Assembly (NCBI RefSeq): GCF_002797895.1
Contig: NZ_PGES01000001.1
Coordinates: 4,340,001-4,404,000 of the forward strand
Origin: Janthinobacterium sp. 67
GTDB taxonomy: Bacteria > Pseudomonadota > Gammaproteobacteria > Burkholderiales > Burkholderiaceae_D
Direction of reading: 5' to 3'
Length of the DNA: 64,000 nucleotides
Positions 28,694 through 37,711 of this stretch are shown in pieces (the first letter of the stretch is position 1; every line of letters begins with the position of its first letter). The notes below the pieces were generated by a model. The model ran no database searches. It was given only the letters and a program-made list of their open reading frames with translations, and had not been told where the DNA came from. Position numbers and translations under genes: made by a program.

Positions 28694-29503
28694 TTAGCCG
28701 ATGGTTTTACGTTTGTATTCGCCGACGCCGTAAGCGGCCAGGACGATGGAAGACGCCAGCACCAGGTAAAAACCGATGCCAAACGAGAGGCCTTGCCACA
28801 CTTGCCCCAGCATTTCGCTGGCCATCTGCTCGGCCATGCGGGCCGCGCGGGTGCCCATGATGCCGCCCATGGCGTTGCCCGCGTCGCTGACGGCGCCCTT
28901 GATCTTGATGAACAGCAAGCTGCTGTGGATGACGATGAACAGCAGCGGGGCGCACTTGCCCAGCGCCGCTTTCGGGTGGCGGCTAAGCATGGTGGCGCAG
29001 CATCCGGCAATGGCCAGCAGGAAGAAAAATTGTGCGGACGTAAAACCTCCGCCGCCATCGCGGGCAAAGCTTTCCAGGCTGTCTGCGGACAAGCCCAGCA
29101 ATTGCCAATAGGTGCGCGAGACGGAAGCGAACAGACGGATGCCGATGGTGTTGAAGATAAAGGCCCCGGCGATCAAAACGCCCAGGCTGGCCAGCATCTT
29201 GATGCCCAGGGCGGACACGGCCTGGCCCCACAGTTGCTGGCTTTTTTCGCGCGCCAGTTTCGCCGCGCCGGCCATTTCTTCCTGCGCCAGCTGCTGTGTC
29301 GCCACGGCGCTGACGGTGGCGAGGCTGCCGGCCTCATCGAAGCGCACGTCGACGACGGCGTTGATGGCGGGTGCCACGTCCGAGCGCCAGTGCGTGGCCA
29401 CGTCGAAAGCATGTTGAATGCCGGCCACGCTGACGGAACCCTGTCCGCTCGGTTGGTAGGCGAGGATGCGGCCACGCTGGCCGGTGGTGGTGAATGGTTG
29501 CAT
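28694..29503 (-). CDS. Hypothetical multi-pass membrane protein with N-terminal OB-like domain
   Basis: A 269-residue protein. The first 60 residues (GRILAYQPSGQGSVSVAG; NAVVDVRFDEAGSLATV) resemble a small cold-shock/OB-like beta domain seen at the N-terminus of some membrane proteins. A short amphipathic stretch follows, then four hydrophobic segments (ASLGVLIAGAFIFNTIGI; AQFFFLLAIAGCCATML; APLLFIVIHSSLLFIKI; GFYLVLASSIVLAAYGVG). Function unknown. It is 75 bases after the caspase-like gene and in the same direction. Confidence 0.65.
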   Translation of the reverse strand: MQPFTTTGQRGRILAYQPSGQGSVSVAGIQHAFDVATHWRSDVAPAINAVVDVRFDEAGSLATVSAVATQQLAQEEMAGAAKLAREKSQQLWGQAVSALGIKMLASLGVLIAGAFIFNTIGIRLFASVSRTYWQLLGLSADSLESFARDGGGGFTSAQFFFLLAIAGCCATMLSRHPKAALGKCAPLLFIVIHSSLLFIKIKGAVSDAGNAMGGIMGTRAARMAEQMASEMLGQVWQGLSFGIGFYLVLASSIVLAAYGVGEYKRKTIG

Positions 29504-29578
29504 GAGATTTCCCTGGTCACTGTCATGCTCTATTGCATGTACCCACGGATAACGGGGGCAGTTCAGGGAAATCTAAAA

Positions 29579-30952
29579 TTATTTTGAATTATTTTTTGGC
29601 GGCTGCATCATGTCCTTGGCGGCGCCCTGGTAATCCTTCATCAAGCCCATGAAAGCGTCCTGCAAATGCCGGGCCGCATCCTGCGGAGGCGCGCCCGTGC
29701 GCCGGGCCAGGTCGAATTTATACGCATGGGCGGGGCTGTAGCCAGCTTGCGAGGCCGCGTCCAGCAGTGCGCCCGCGCGTTTCAGCGAAGCGGGATCGCC
29801 CTTGACCATCAGCAATTCCGCCAGATAGGTCTGGGCAATCGGAAAGTCTTTCGCGGCCGCTTTTTCCAGCCACTGCATGCCCGCCTTCGGCTGTTTTATT
29901 CCAGCGTCGCCGCCGCCGATGCCATAGCCGAGGGCCGTCAGCGCCACCAGATCGCCGCCCCGTGCGCGCTTTTCCAGCTGCTGGCGGGGAAATGGACGGG
30001 CCGCGATCTGCATGCGGATTTCATAGTTGATGTCTTGCAGCACATTGCCCGGCCATACCTTGGCGCCGGCTACGGCTGGCTTCTCCACCGTTGGCGCAGG
30101 CGCGCGCACGCCACCTTGTCCACCGGCCAGCACGCCTGGCGTTGCCTGGCTGACGCCCTTGCCGCTGCCCATGTTCAGCACCAGGCGCGCCGACGTTTCG
30201 CCGAACGACACGCGGGGCTTTTGCACGTCGTGCGTCATGGCGGCAACCCTGGCCGCCACTTGCGAAAACACATCGCTCATCGGCAAACCCGGAGCATCGA
30301 GCGCATCGAGCAGGGCGCTCGTGTAGGGGCTGTTGCGTGAATCGGGCGACCAGAAATCGCGCGCCAGGGCGCCGGGACCGGCCGAATAGGCGATCACCAC
30401 GCCGCGTGGCGCTTGCGTGTCGGCAAAGCCGTGGCTGGCCGCGTTGCCGCCGCCGGCAATCGCCACGGCGCCGCCGCGCGTATATTCCTGGCGGCAGGCG
30501 TCGAGGATCAGCACGGCGCCGCGCGCGCCCGTGCGCTGCAAGTCGCCGGCCAGGCTGGAAACGGACACGCCCTGCGCGGCGATGGCGGCCGCACTGAGCG
30601 CATTCATGTTCGCGCCCAGCGGCAGCACATAGTTCGCCTCGCCCGCCTGCGCGCCGTGGCCCGCGTAAAACACGAGGGCGATATCGGCGCCGCGCGCCTG
30701 TGTGGAAAACTCGGCCGACGCCTTTTGCAGCTGTTGCGCATTGATGTCCGTGCGCAACAGCACTTCAAAGCCCAGGCGGCGCAGGCGCTCGGCCATGGCG
30801 CGCGCATCGTTCACGGGATTCAACAGAGGCTGCGGATAGGCCGCGTTGCCGATCACGAGGGCGATGCGCTTGCCGGGGCCGCTGGCGGCTTGCGTGGCGT
30901 TGCTGTTCAGCAAAAACAAGGTGGTCAACAACAGGAGGAATAAGCGGCGCAT
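29579..30952 (-). CDS. Secreted caspase-like (peptidase C14) protein with C-terminal Sel1-like region
   Basis: A 457-residue protein starting at MRRLFLLLL; an in-frame TTG 33 bases upstream is less likely. The signal peptide ends near ATQA-AS. The p20-like caspase domain follows (RIALVIGNAAYP; LVFYAGHGAQ with catalytic His99; VLILDACRQEY with catalytic Cys153; VIAYSAGPGALARDFW). After a linker, residues about 330-420 form Sel1/TPR-like helical repeats (DLVALTALGYGIGGGDAGIKQPKAGMQWLEKAAA). An exported caspase homologue would act in the periplasm. It is divergent from a sigma-like gene 122 bases away. Family secure; substrate unknown. Confidence 0.88.
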   Translation of the reverse strand: MRRLFLLLLTTLFLLNSNATQAASGPGKRIALVIGNAAYPQPLLNPVNDARAMAERLRRLGFEVLLRTDINAQQLQKASAEFSTQARGADIALVFYAGHGAQAGEANYVLPLGANMNALSAAAIAAQGVSVSSLAGDLQRTGARGAVLILDACRQEYTRGGAVAIAGGGNAASHGFADTQAPRGVVIAYSAGPGALARDFWSPDSRNSPYTSALLDALDAPGLPMSDVFSQVAARVAAMTHDVQKPRVSFGETSARLVLNMGSGKGVSQATPGVLAGGQGGVRAPAPTVEKPAVAGAKVWPGNVLQDINYEIRMQIAARPFPRQQLEKRARGGDLVALTALGYGIGGGDAGIKQPKAGMQWLEKAAAKDFPIAQTYLAELLMVKGDPASLKRAGALLDAASQAGYSPAHAYKFDLARRTGAPPQDAARHLQDAFMGLMKDYQGAAKDMMQPPKNNSK

Positions 30953-31074
30953 CGGTGTCTGGTGGAATTGTCGTTGGAGTAACAAAAGTTAGCGATTTTT
31001 ACTCTGATATGAGAAAATTGCTTAAATGCATTTTACCTTACTGACAAGTTTCTCTTGTCTGGCCAGCGCACGGC

Positions 31075-31893
31075 GTGCATCGTCGCCGGCCAGTGGCGCG
31101 TGCCGCCCAACACACGATCGGACCGGCTTTGCAATCGGAACAATTTGAACGGATTCATGCTTTCTGGACCCGCCGCCAGCAACTGACACAAGGCGAACTG
31201 GGCGAATTTTACCAGCGCGTCATCGCTGCGCTGACCCCATGCCGTCCGCGCGAGGCGGCGTCGCTGGGCGACTCGCTGGCCGACTTGCGCCACCAGTTCT
31301 TCATTGAAAAAGTCCTGCACGGTGACAGCGACGCGGTCCCCCACCACGTCGGTGCCTTGTTCCTGTACTTCAAGCGCTTCATCATCGACCAGTTGCGCAA
31401 GCAGCGCGATGACGAAGATACCGATGCGCAAGAAGGCTGCGACTTGCGCGCGCCCGATGCGTATGCGGAACCGCTGCGCGACTACCAGCTCACGCCGCAG
31501 CATGTGCGCGACGCGGCCGACGTGTTCATCACCACCTTGCCGCACGATTTGATCTTGCTGCTGCGCCATTGCGGCTGCGGCGGCATGCCCGTCAAGGAAC
31601 TGGCCGAGCAGATCGCTTCCGCGCATTACCACGGCGGAAAATTGGGCCTGGTGCACAGGCAGAAGGGTGATCCCGCCAGCGCGGGCCGCCAGATCGTCGA
31701 GCCGGCCCACCGCGCCACCTTGCTGGGTAGCTGGGTCTTGAACCTGCTCAAGCTGCGCGTCGGGGACGCCTTGGCCGCGCGCGATATGCAGGCGGCGCAA
31801 ATAGTTTTGGATATCTTGTGCGTGGCCGCGTTATCCCTGCACATGGACCCTGTGTCCCCCCACCCGAACCCTAATGAAAGGCCATCGGCATGA
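31075..31893 (+). CDS. Probable sigma-70-like (ECF-type) sigma factor
   Basis: A 272-residue protein with a GTG start; a later start is possible since the first approximately 20 residues look unconserved. Region-2-like sequence is visible (LADLRHQFFIEKVLHGDSDAVPHHVGALFLYFKRFIIDQLRKQRDDED) and a region-4-like helix-turn-helix (FITTLPHDLILLLRHCGCGGMPVKELAEQIAS). An extended C-terminus of about 90 residues is unusual for ECF factors. It is translationally coupled (ATGA) to a membrane protein that looks like an anti-sigma factor and is divergent from the caspase-like gene. The call is a motif-level one; a non-sigma regulator is possible. Confidence 0.6.
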   Translation: MHRRRPVARAAQHTIGPALQSEQFERIHAFWTRRQQLTQGELGEFYQRVIAALTPCRPREAASLGDSLADLRHQFFIEKVLHGDSDAVPHHVGALFLYFKRFIIDQLRKQRDDEDTDAQEGCDLRAPDAYAEPLRDYQLTPQHVRDAADVFITTLPHDLILLLRHCGCGGMPVKELAEQIASAHYHGGKLGLVHRQKGDPASAGRQIVEPAHRATLLGSWVLNLLKLRVGDALAARDMQAAQIVLDILCVAALSLHMDPVSPHPNPNERPSA

Positions 31894-32915
31894 CTGCATT
31901 GACGCCCTCGCTGGCCATCGTTGCCGCGCGCCTGCCGTCGCCCCCGTCTTCCGCCGAATTGCTGGACGCGGACGTGGCCGGCGATACGCCCGACTGGCGC
32001 GGCATCGCCGTGCCGGAACACCTGCTGCAGCGTTTCGAGCGCCGCAGCGACGCCGCGCCGCTGGCCGGGCGGCCCATCGCCGGTGGACAGATTCACCTGC
32101 TGGCGCGCCGTCCCGGCTTTGGCGCCGTGCTGCTCGACGCCTGGGACAGCACGCGGCAGCGCTGGCGCGGCTGGCTCGTCACGCCGGACACGGCGTATGC
32201 GGACGCCTGCGGCCTCGTGGTCGAGGAGCGCGACGCGCCGGCCGATCCGCGCGCGGGCCTGGTGCTATGCGACATGCCCGTGACCCTGGCCGTGACGGAT
32301 CTGGGTGCCTGCCTGGGCGTGTTCAGCCAGGAGCGCCTGCAGGCGGCACGCTGGCTGGAGCTGCATGGCCGCGCGAATGCCGCCACGGCCGCGCCCGGCG
32401 TGATCGCCCGCGTGGCCTTGCCCGGCGGCGACTATGCGCTGACGGGCACGCCCTTGTCGAGCGAGCTGGGCAAGGATGGCCGCGTGGCCTACCGGCAACT
32501 GCTGCGCCAGGGGCTGCAGCAGTTGCAGATCGCTTCGGCCGATGCCGCCGCGCCTCAGGTGACGGCGCCGGTGCGGGCGGCCAATGCCAATCGCTGGCTG
32601 AAGATCGTCACGGCCGTGGCCGCCAGCGTGATGGTGGTGCAATCGGCGTGGCTGTTCCTGCCGAAAGAGAGCGCCGTCGTCGGCAATGGGGAATTCCGCA
32701 GCGGCGGCAGCGGCGTCGAGACGGGCGTGCGCACGCGCGTGCTGTTCCGCGCCGAGGCAACGGAGGCGGAAATCCGCACCTGGCTGCAGCGCGAGCAGCT
32801 GGAAATCGTCGCGGGACCGGACACCCTGGGCGCCTTCACCGTGCTGTCGCGTAACCGCCAGAAAGTCTTGCCGCCGCCAGGCCCGGGCAATCCGCTGGCC
32901 GTCATCAATCCCTGA
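31890..32915 (+). CDS. Putative anti-sigma-factor-like single-pass membrane protein
   Basis: A 341-residue protein overlapping the sigma-like gene by four bases. Residues about 1-225 would be cytoplasmic. One transmembrane helix follows (WLKIVTAVAASVMVVQSAWLFL), then a C-terminal domain (TRVLFRAEATEAEIRTWLQREQLEIVAGPDTLGAFTVL) like the periplasmic domain of several anti-sigma proteins. No zinc-finger (HC2) motif is evident. The role as anti-sigma factor is inferred from topology, coupling and that C-terminal domain. Confidence 0.55.
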   Translation: MTALTPSLAIVAARLPSPPSSAELLDADVAGDTPDWRGIAVPEHLLQRFERRSDAAPLAGRPIAGGQIHLLARRPGFGAVLLDAWDSTRQRWRGWLVTPDTAYADACGLVVEERDAPADPRAGLVLCDMPVTLAVTDLGACLGVFSQERLQAARWLELHGRANAATAAPGVIARVALPGGDYALTGTPLSSELGKDGRVAYRQLLRQGLQQLQIASADAAAPQVTAPVRAANANRWLKIVTAVAASVMVVQSAWLFLPKESAVVGNGEFRSGGSGVETGVRTRVLFRAEATEAEIRTWLQREQLEIVAGPDTLGAFTVLSRNRQKVLPPPGPGNPLAVINP

Positions 32916-32942
32916 CCCAGAAATAAGAGAAAGTTATCGAGC

Positions 32943-33809
32943 ATGACAACGTATAAGAATTTTGCATCCGCGCACTGGCGCACATTGATCGCCGGCGTGG
33001 CCGCCGGCGTCCTGTTGACGGGCTGTGCCATGACGCCGAATGGCCGTGGCGGCGTGTTGATGGGCCTCGATACGGCCGAGCTGTTCGGCACGCCGATTTC
33101 CACCTTCCGCCTGCGCGACGGCACGGAAGGGACCTTGCGCAAGGACCCGCAGGGCAAGTATTCGATCAAGCTGTCGCAGGCCTTTCGCGTCGTGCCGCTG
33201 GCCAATGCCATCACGGCCCGCGTGGCGCGCGTGGAAAACGTGGGCGAACGCACGGTGGTGATCGTCGAAACGCAGGAGCGCGGCTGCGCCTACCGCTATG
33301 AAGTGCTGGCTTTCCAGGGCACGGACGTGCTGCAGTGGACGGTCGGCAATTGCAAGGACCGCCCCCGCGTGGACGTGGCGGCCGATGGAAAATCGCTGAA
33401 TATCGATTTCCCCAACTACAACCGCCTGTCGCGCATGATCTACACGGACAACCGCCTGCTCAACGCCAGCGTGGCCGTGCCGCCGGGCGTCGATACGCGC
33501 GCCCAGCCGTTTGCCGACGACGCCTTGCGCGGCACGGGTCCTGCCATCGCCACTATGCCGGCTGGCAACGACAGCGGCCGCGTGATCCCGGCGCCGCCGG
33601 CCCCGACATCGGCTCCGGCGCCTGCCGCCACGCCGAAAACGGGCAGCCGCGCCAGCGCCAGGCCGCGCCGCCAGGACACTGCGGCCAAGGCGGCAACGCC
33701 CGCCGCCATCAGCCTGCCCGCGCCGCGTGCCGCAGCGGCCGCTCCGGCGGCGCCGATGATCTTCCAGGCCGAAGAGATCAAGCCCGTCGTCATCGATTTG
33801 AGGAAATAA
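32943..33809 (+). CDS. Hypothetical lipoprotein
   Basis: A 288-residue protein with the lipoprotein signal ending AAGVLLTGCAMTP (lipobox LTGC). Residues about 35-180 form a beta-rich domain; the C-terminal third is a Pro/Ala-rich linker ending in a conserved-looking tail. It lies 27 bases after the anti-sigma-like gene and one base before the next gene. I do not recognise a family. Confidence 0.65.
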   Translation: MTTYKNFASAHWRTLIAGVAAGVLLTGCAMTPNGRGGVLMGLDTAELFGTPISTFRLRDGTEGTLRKDPQGKYSIKLSQAFRVVPLANAITARVARVENVGERTVVIVETQERGCAYRYEVLAFQGTDVLQWTVGNCKDRPRVDVAADGKSLNIDFPNYNRLSRMIYTDNRLLNASVAVPPGVDTRAQPFADDALRGTGPAIATMPAGNDSGRVIPAPPAPTSAPAPAATPKTGSRASARPRRQDTAAKAATPAAISLPAPRAAAAAPAAPMIFQAEEIKPVVIDLRK

Positions 33810-33810
33810 G

Positions 33811-35451
33811 ATGGCCGCGAGCTTGCGCAGTCTGCAGATCCGGCAGACCTTGATCCTGATCGTCCTGACGATCATTTACCTGTGCTTCGAGCTGGGCTTC
33901 AATGCCCGCCTGCTCGACGTGGTGGGCGGCGACGTCAAGCCGCAGGACGTGGAAGGCGTGGAATTCTATGGCCGCAGCCTGTCGGGCATCGCCGCCGCGC
34001 TGGTGGTGCTGCAACTGATGTGGCGCCGCCGCCTGAAGAACAATGGCAGCGGCCCCAGCTGGAAAAAGATCCTCTTTTGCTGCGTCGCCACGGCGGCGGT
34101 CGTGTTCGGCATTCTGAAAACCACGGTCACGGTGCTGGTCGAAACGCGCGATGCGCAATTTCGCCGCCTGGCCTTCAACACGACCCTGATGCAGCGCTCG
34201 CTGGTGGGCGGCAGCCTGCAATTGCAGGGCCTGGTTGATGATGCCACCCTGTTTGCCAAGCCCGAAGGCAAGGCTTTTCTTGCGCTGTTTCCTTTCCTGG
34301 CCGTCTCGGTGGGCCACCTCGATGAGCGCATGGAGCCGGCCAAGGAGCAGTTGATCAATTTCAACGTGCGCAAGATCGCCGGTGGCGCTGCCGGTTACTA
34401 TAAAAAATACCAGCAGGCGATTGACGAAGTGCGCGACAAGTGGAAACTGTATTCGGGCATCATTCCCGACGACGATGCGGGCTTGCGCCAGCAGCAGGAA
34501 ACGGCGTGGAACGATTACCGGCAAAGCCTGTCGCGCCATGGCTGGCAACCGCATTCCGTGCCGGCGCGGCGCAAGGCGGCCGTCGTCAACAATGTGCGCA
34601 AGAAAGTGCCCGTATCGGCCAACTGGCACCCGGCCGACCAGTTATCGTTCCGCCTGGCCGTCAAGCGCCGCTATGCGTCGGAAGCGGCCAGCAAGGGCTT
34701 GCACATCAAGGGCGACCGCATTCCGCCCGGCTTGTCCTTTGCCGCCTTTGTGGCGCGCCCCGGCATCCAGGCTGTGCTGCGCGACGGGCCGGACGGCGGC
34801 GACGGCAGCGAAGCGAGCAAGGGTTTGCGTTTGCCCAAGGGCGCCGTGGTGCAGGATGCGTATGCGAGTCCGGCCGAGTTCAGCCGTCTGTTCGACCAGT
34901 TCGCCGCGCGCCAGACGGCGGAAAAGCTCGTGGAATACCGCGCCAGCCGCAACGACTTCGAAGTGGGCGGCAAGTACTTTGAAGAGGGCAAGGAAGCGGC
35001 GCGCGCGGCCATCGTGCCGCCCGTCGCCCTGTTTTTCTCCTTGCTGGGCGCCATCGGCCACTTCTCGAAACTGCTGTACCTGATCGCCACGGTGGGCTTG
35101 CTGGTGCTGGCGGCACGGCGCGGCGAGCAGGCGGGCGCCGATGGCCAGCTGAGCCGCCGTTCCGCCTGGATCGCCACGGGCGTGCTGGCCAGCGCCTTCC
35201 TGGGAATCTGGGGCATCTTTACTCTCTCGGACAATAATGTCACGAAGAGCGAGCTGTTCCGCCAGATGCTGGACTGGAACCGCCAGGCAGCCGATGACAG
35301 CACGCGCTGGCAAATCGCCGGCAAGGGCTTGCTGGCCAATATCACGCACGTCGTGGCGGTGGGGCAGGGTTACAGCTATCCCGTCAACGAAGCGATCCGC
35401 ACCAACGTTTTGCAGGGAATTGAATATGGTTATCACCCAGAAAAAAAATAA
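33811..35451 (+). CDS. Hypothetical integral membrane protein
   Basis: A 546-residue protein. Hydrophobic helices lie at residues about 12-32, 55-70, 88-106, 395-430 and 455-475; the approximately 280-residue middle section is soluble and charged and carries no motif I recognise. The start is one base after the lipoprotein stop (TAAG-ATG), indicating tight coupling. It overlaps the downstream GDPD gene by 26 bases. Function unknown; the co-transcription suggests a membrane complex with the lipoprotein. Confidence 0.65.
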   Translation: MAASLRSLQIRQTLILIVLTIIYLCFELGFNARLLDVVGGDVKPQDVEGVEFYGRSLSGIAAALVVLQLMWRRRLKNNGSGPSWKKILFCCVATAAVVFGILKTTVTVLVETRDAQFRRLAFNTTLMQRSLVGGSLQLQGLVDDATLFAKPEGKAFLALFPFLAVSVGHLDERMEPAKEQLINFNVRKIAGGAAGYYKKYQQAIDEVRDKWKLYSGIIPDDDAGLRQQQETAWNDYRQSLSRHGWQPHSVPARRKAAVVNNVRKKVPVSANWHPADQLSFRLAVKRRYASEAASKGLHIKGDRIPPGLSFAAFVARPGIQAVLRDGPDGGDGSEASKGLRLPKGAVVQDAYASPAEFSRLFDQFAARQTAEKLVEYRASRNDFEVGGKYFEEGKEAARAAIVPPVALFFSLLGAIGHFSKLLYLIATVGLLVLAARRGEQAGADGQLSRRSAWIATGVLASAFLGIWGIFTLSDNNVTKSELFRQMLDWNRQAADDSTRWQIAGKGLLANITHVVAVGQGYSYPVNEAIRTNVLQGIEYGYHPEKK

Positions 35452-36340
35452 GGCGGCCGCACTGGCCTTGCTGCTCAGCTTGGCCAGCACGGCCGTGCAT
35501 GCGGACTGCTTGGGCATGAAGGTGCACGCCCACCGTGGCGCCGGCAATGCGCCGGAAAACTCGCTGAGCGCGCTGCGTAACACGTATTTCGGCACCTGGG
35601 ACGGCGTCGAGACGGACTTGCAGCTGCTCGGCGACGGCAACTGGGTCGTCCACCACGACCTGCTGACGGGCAGGGTCGTCGACACGGGCTCGCCCCGCAC
35701 CGTGAAGCAGTTGACGGCCGACGACTGGCGCGCCGCCAGCATGAAGAACCGTGGCGTGGCCACGCCGGAAACGCCGCCTTTTGTGACCGATATCGCCGAC
35801 CTGGCCACGGCCTTTCCGGCTAAAACCCTGAACGCGGAAATCAAGGATGTCGTGTCGTCGTGCGCGCCGATCGCCACCCTGGTGGGGCAGTTGCGCGCGA
35901 ACATCAAGCACGGCAACTGGTTCTTGACGTCGGGCGTGCCGAACAACCTCGCTTGCGCGCGCCGCGCCGATCCGCAGGGTTATCTGGGCCTGCTCGTGTT
36001 TGACGCGCGCAATGCGCAGGCGGCCGGTGCCAACCGGATCAGCCGCTACATCGCGAAAAACGCCCGCCCGCCCAAGCTGGACAAGCCGTGGCTGCAGCGC
36101 GTGCAGCAGCAGATCGGCATGCCCACGGGCGTGCACGTCGATGCGCGCAGCCTGGACGCCAATCCGAATTTGCTCAGCGATGCGGCCAGCCTGAGCATGC
36201 CCGTCTTCGTCTATGCCGTCGATGGCGACTCGGCCCTGGCCGCGTCCTTGCTGCGTGCCCAGCAGCGCAACCACAGGTTGCCCAGCGGCGTCATTCTTGA
36301 TGGCGATCCCGAGACGTTTTGTGCGATGATGAAAAATTAA
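35426..36340 (+). CDS. Exported glycerophosphodiester phosphodiesterase (GDPD) family protein
   Basis: A 304-residue protein; the start is chosen at MVITQKKN after GCAGGGAATTGAAT, overlapping the preceding gene. The signal peptide ends at TAVHA-DC. GDPD motifs are present: HAHRGAGNAPENS with a catalytic His, DGVETDLQ with a metal-binding Glu/Asp, and VVHHDL with the second His; LNAEIKD carries another metal ligand. Such enzymes hydrolyse glycerophosphodiesters or lipid headgroups. Some exported members act on lipids at the envelope, which would fit this operon of membrane and lipoproteins; this is inference. Confidence 0.82.
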   Translation: MVITQKKNKAAALALLLSLASTAVHADCLGMKVHAHRGAGNAPENSLSALRNTYFGTWDGVETDLQLLGDGNWVVHHDLLTGRVVDTGSPRTVKQLTADDWRAASMKNRGVATPETPPFVTDIADLATAFPAKTLNAEIKDVVSSCAPIATLVGQLRANIKHGNWFLTSGVPNNLACARRADPQGYLGLLVFDARNAQAAGANRISRYIAKNARPPKLDKPWLQRVQQQIGMPTGVHVDARSLDANPNLLSDAASLSMPVFVYAVDGDSALAASLLRAQQRNHRLPSGVILDGDPETFCAMMKN

Positions 36341-36475
36341 TGGAAGGCGGTCTTGATGTTTATTGCACCGCTTTTTAAAAAAATAGCCAGATATTCTGTG
36401 GTTTATTCTCGGCAAATCACGGAACGTCGGAATTTACAACAAACGTAATAAGTTGGAAAAAATACTTTTGATTGC

Positions 36476-36504
36476 TTGATGAAAAATAAGTTACAATTTA
36501 TGCT
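36476..36504 (+). promoter_or_regulatory. Putative sigma-70 promoter of the FlgT/CsgG-like gene group
   Basis: TTGATG (36476-36481), a 17-base spacer and TATGCT (36499-36504). The surrounding 190-base gap is distinctly AT-rich compared with flanking genes. Confidence 0.45.
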
Positions 36505-36532
36505 ATTTCCATGAGGCAATAGGGGTTGGTTT

Positions 36533-37711
36533 GTGTGGTCGAAATCTAAGATATCTGCAGTTCTGTCATTTCAGCTGATTTTTTTCTTGCTTGCGATCCC
36601 AGCTTATGCAGCTGATATAGCGGTAGCCGGATTTGCATTTTCCGGTGATTCCGCCACGGCCGGCGTTCGTTTCCCATATTCCCATCAAGTATATATGCGT
36701 CTGCGTGCCGAGAATTCGGGCCAGAACCTTTCGCGTATTATTCACGACCGTAGTGGCAAAGTGGTCAATCCCGCCTTCAGCCTGTTGCCGCCATCCTCTC
36801 TCGTTAATCTCAAAAAAAGTGATCAGGCATTGATTACAGTACTGGTGCTGACCGGTGAAACGGTGTTGACGGAGAATTTTGGTAGTTATTACAAAACCTT
36901 TGTCAATTTGCGTGGCGATGCCCTGATATTCGATTACAAGAGCAAGACCGTGGTGCGCAGCTATCCCGTCAATGCCGCCCTGTTTGATGCCACGCCGGAC
37001 GCACCCGATGCGGCACGTATTCGCGGATTCATCGAACAGTTATTGTTGAAGGAAGAGGGCAAGGGCTTGGTGACGCAATATCTGGATCGCCTGTCGCACG
37101 CGACCTTGCCGACCCCAGGCCAGCGCACGATCCAGATCCGGCGTGCCAAGGTGGCACCTGAAGCGCTGGCGGTCATGCCAGAGGTACTTCGCACTCAGCC
37201 ACAACTCATGGAAAGCATGGTGGTCGATGCTTTTGCTTCGGTGCTGTCCGCCAAGGCAGGCGTACCGCTACTGCCCACCAAGGCGGGTGATGCCTTGGGA
37301 CGCATGTCTCTGCGGCTCGAGAATGGTGATGACGTCGATTTGCGCGTGGGGGAGGGTGATTATGTTTTTGATATCACTCTGAATAAGTTCGCCAAGATTA
37401 AAGCGGCGGAAACGGCTGTCGCTATATCGTATGTTTACGGTGCATATGCGCACGTTCAGTTTTCCGAACCGTTGCTCAATTCAGATTTTCTGAATACTGA
37501 CTTGAAAAATGGCGAAACAGCAATTGTTCCTGCCGGCCGCATCGGTTCCGATGATTTTGCGGCCTATCAGGATGCCTTGCGTGGTCTGTTTTTAAAGTTG
37601 ACCGCCGCATTTGAAGGTGGCGACATGAAATGGATACAGACCGCGGCAGGAGCCAAGGATATTGGAAAACAACTCGAGGCAACTCGGGTGATATTAAAGG
37701 CGAGTAAATAG
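36533..37711 (+). CDS. Hypothetical exported protein of the CsgG/FlgT-like gene group
   Basis: A 392-residue protein with a GTG start after AGGGGTTGGTTT. The signal peptide ends near PAYA-AD. The mature protein has several beta-strand-rich segments and an AVAGFAFSGDSATAGVRFPYSHQVYMRL beginning. I do not recognise a family. Base composition of the gene is lower in GC than the arabinose locus. Its last base touches the next start, so translation is coupled. It is the first gene of a three-gene transcript that ends at the terminator at 39552. Confidence 0.65.
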   Translation: MWSKSKISAVLSFQLIFFLLAIPAYAADIAVAGFAFSGDSATAGVRFPYSHQVYMRLRAENSGQNLSRIIHDRSGKVVNPAFSLLPPSSLVNLKKSDQALITVLVLTGETVLTENFGSYYKTFVNLRGDALIFDYKSKTVVRSYPVNAALFDATPDAPDAARIRGFIEQLLLKEEGKGLVTQYLDRLSHATLPTPGQRTIQIRRAKVAPEALAVMPEVLRTQPQLMESMVVDAFASVLSAKAGVPLLPTKAGDALGRMSLRLENGDDVDLRVGEGDYVFDITLNKFAKIKAAETAVAISYVYGAYAHVQFSEPLLNSDFLNTDLKNGETAIVPAGRIGSDDFAAYQDALRGLFLKLTAAFEGGDMKWIQTAAGAKDIGKQLEATRVILKASK

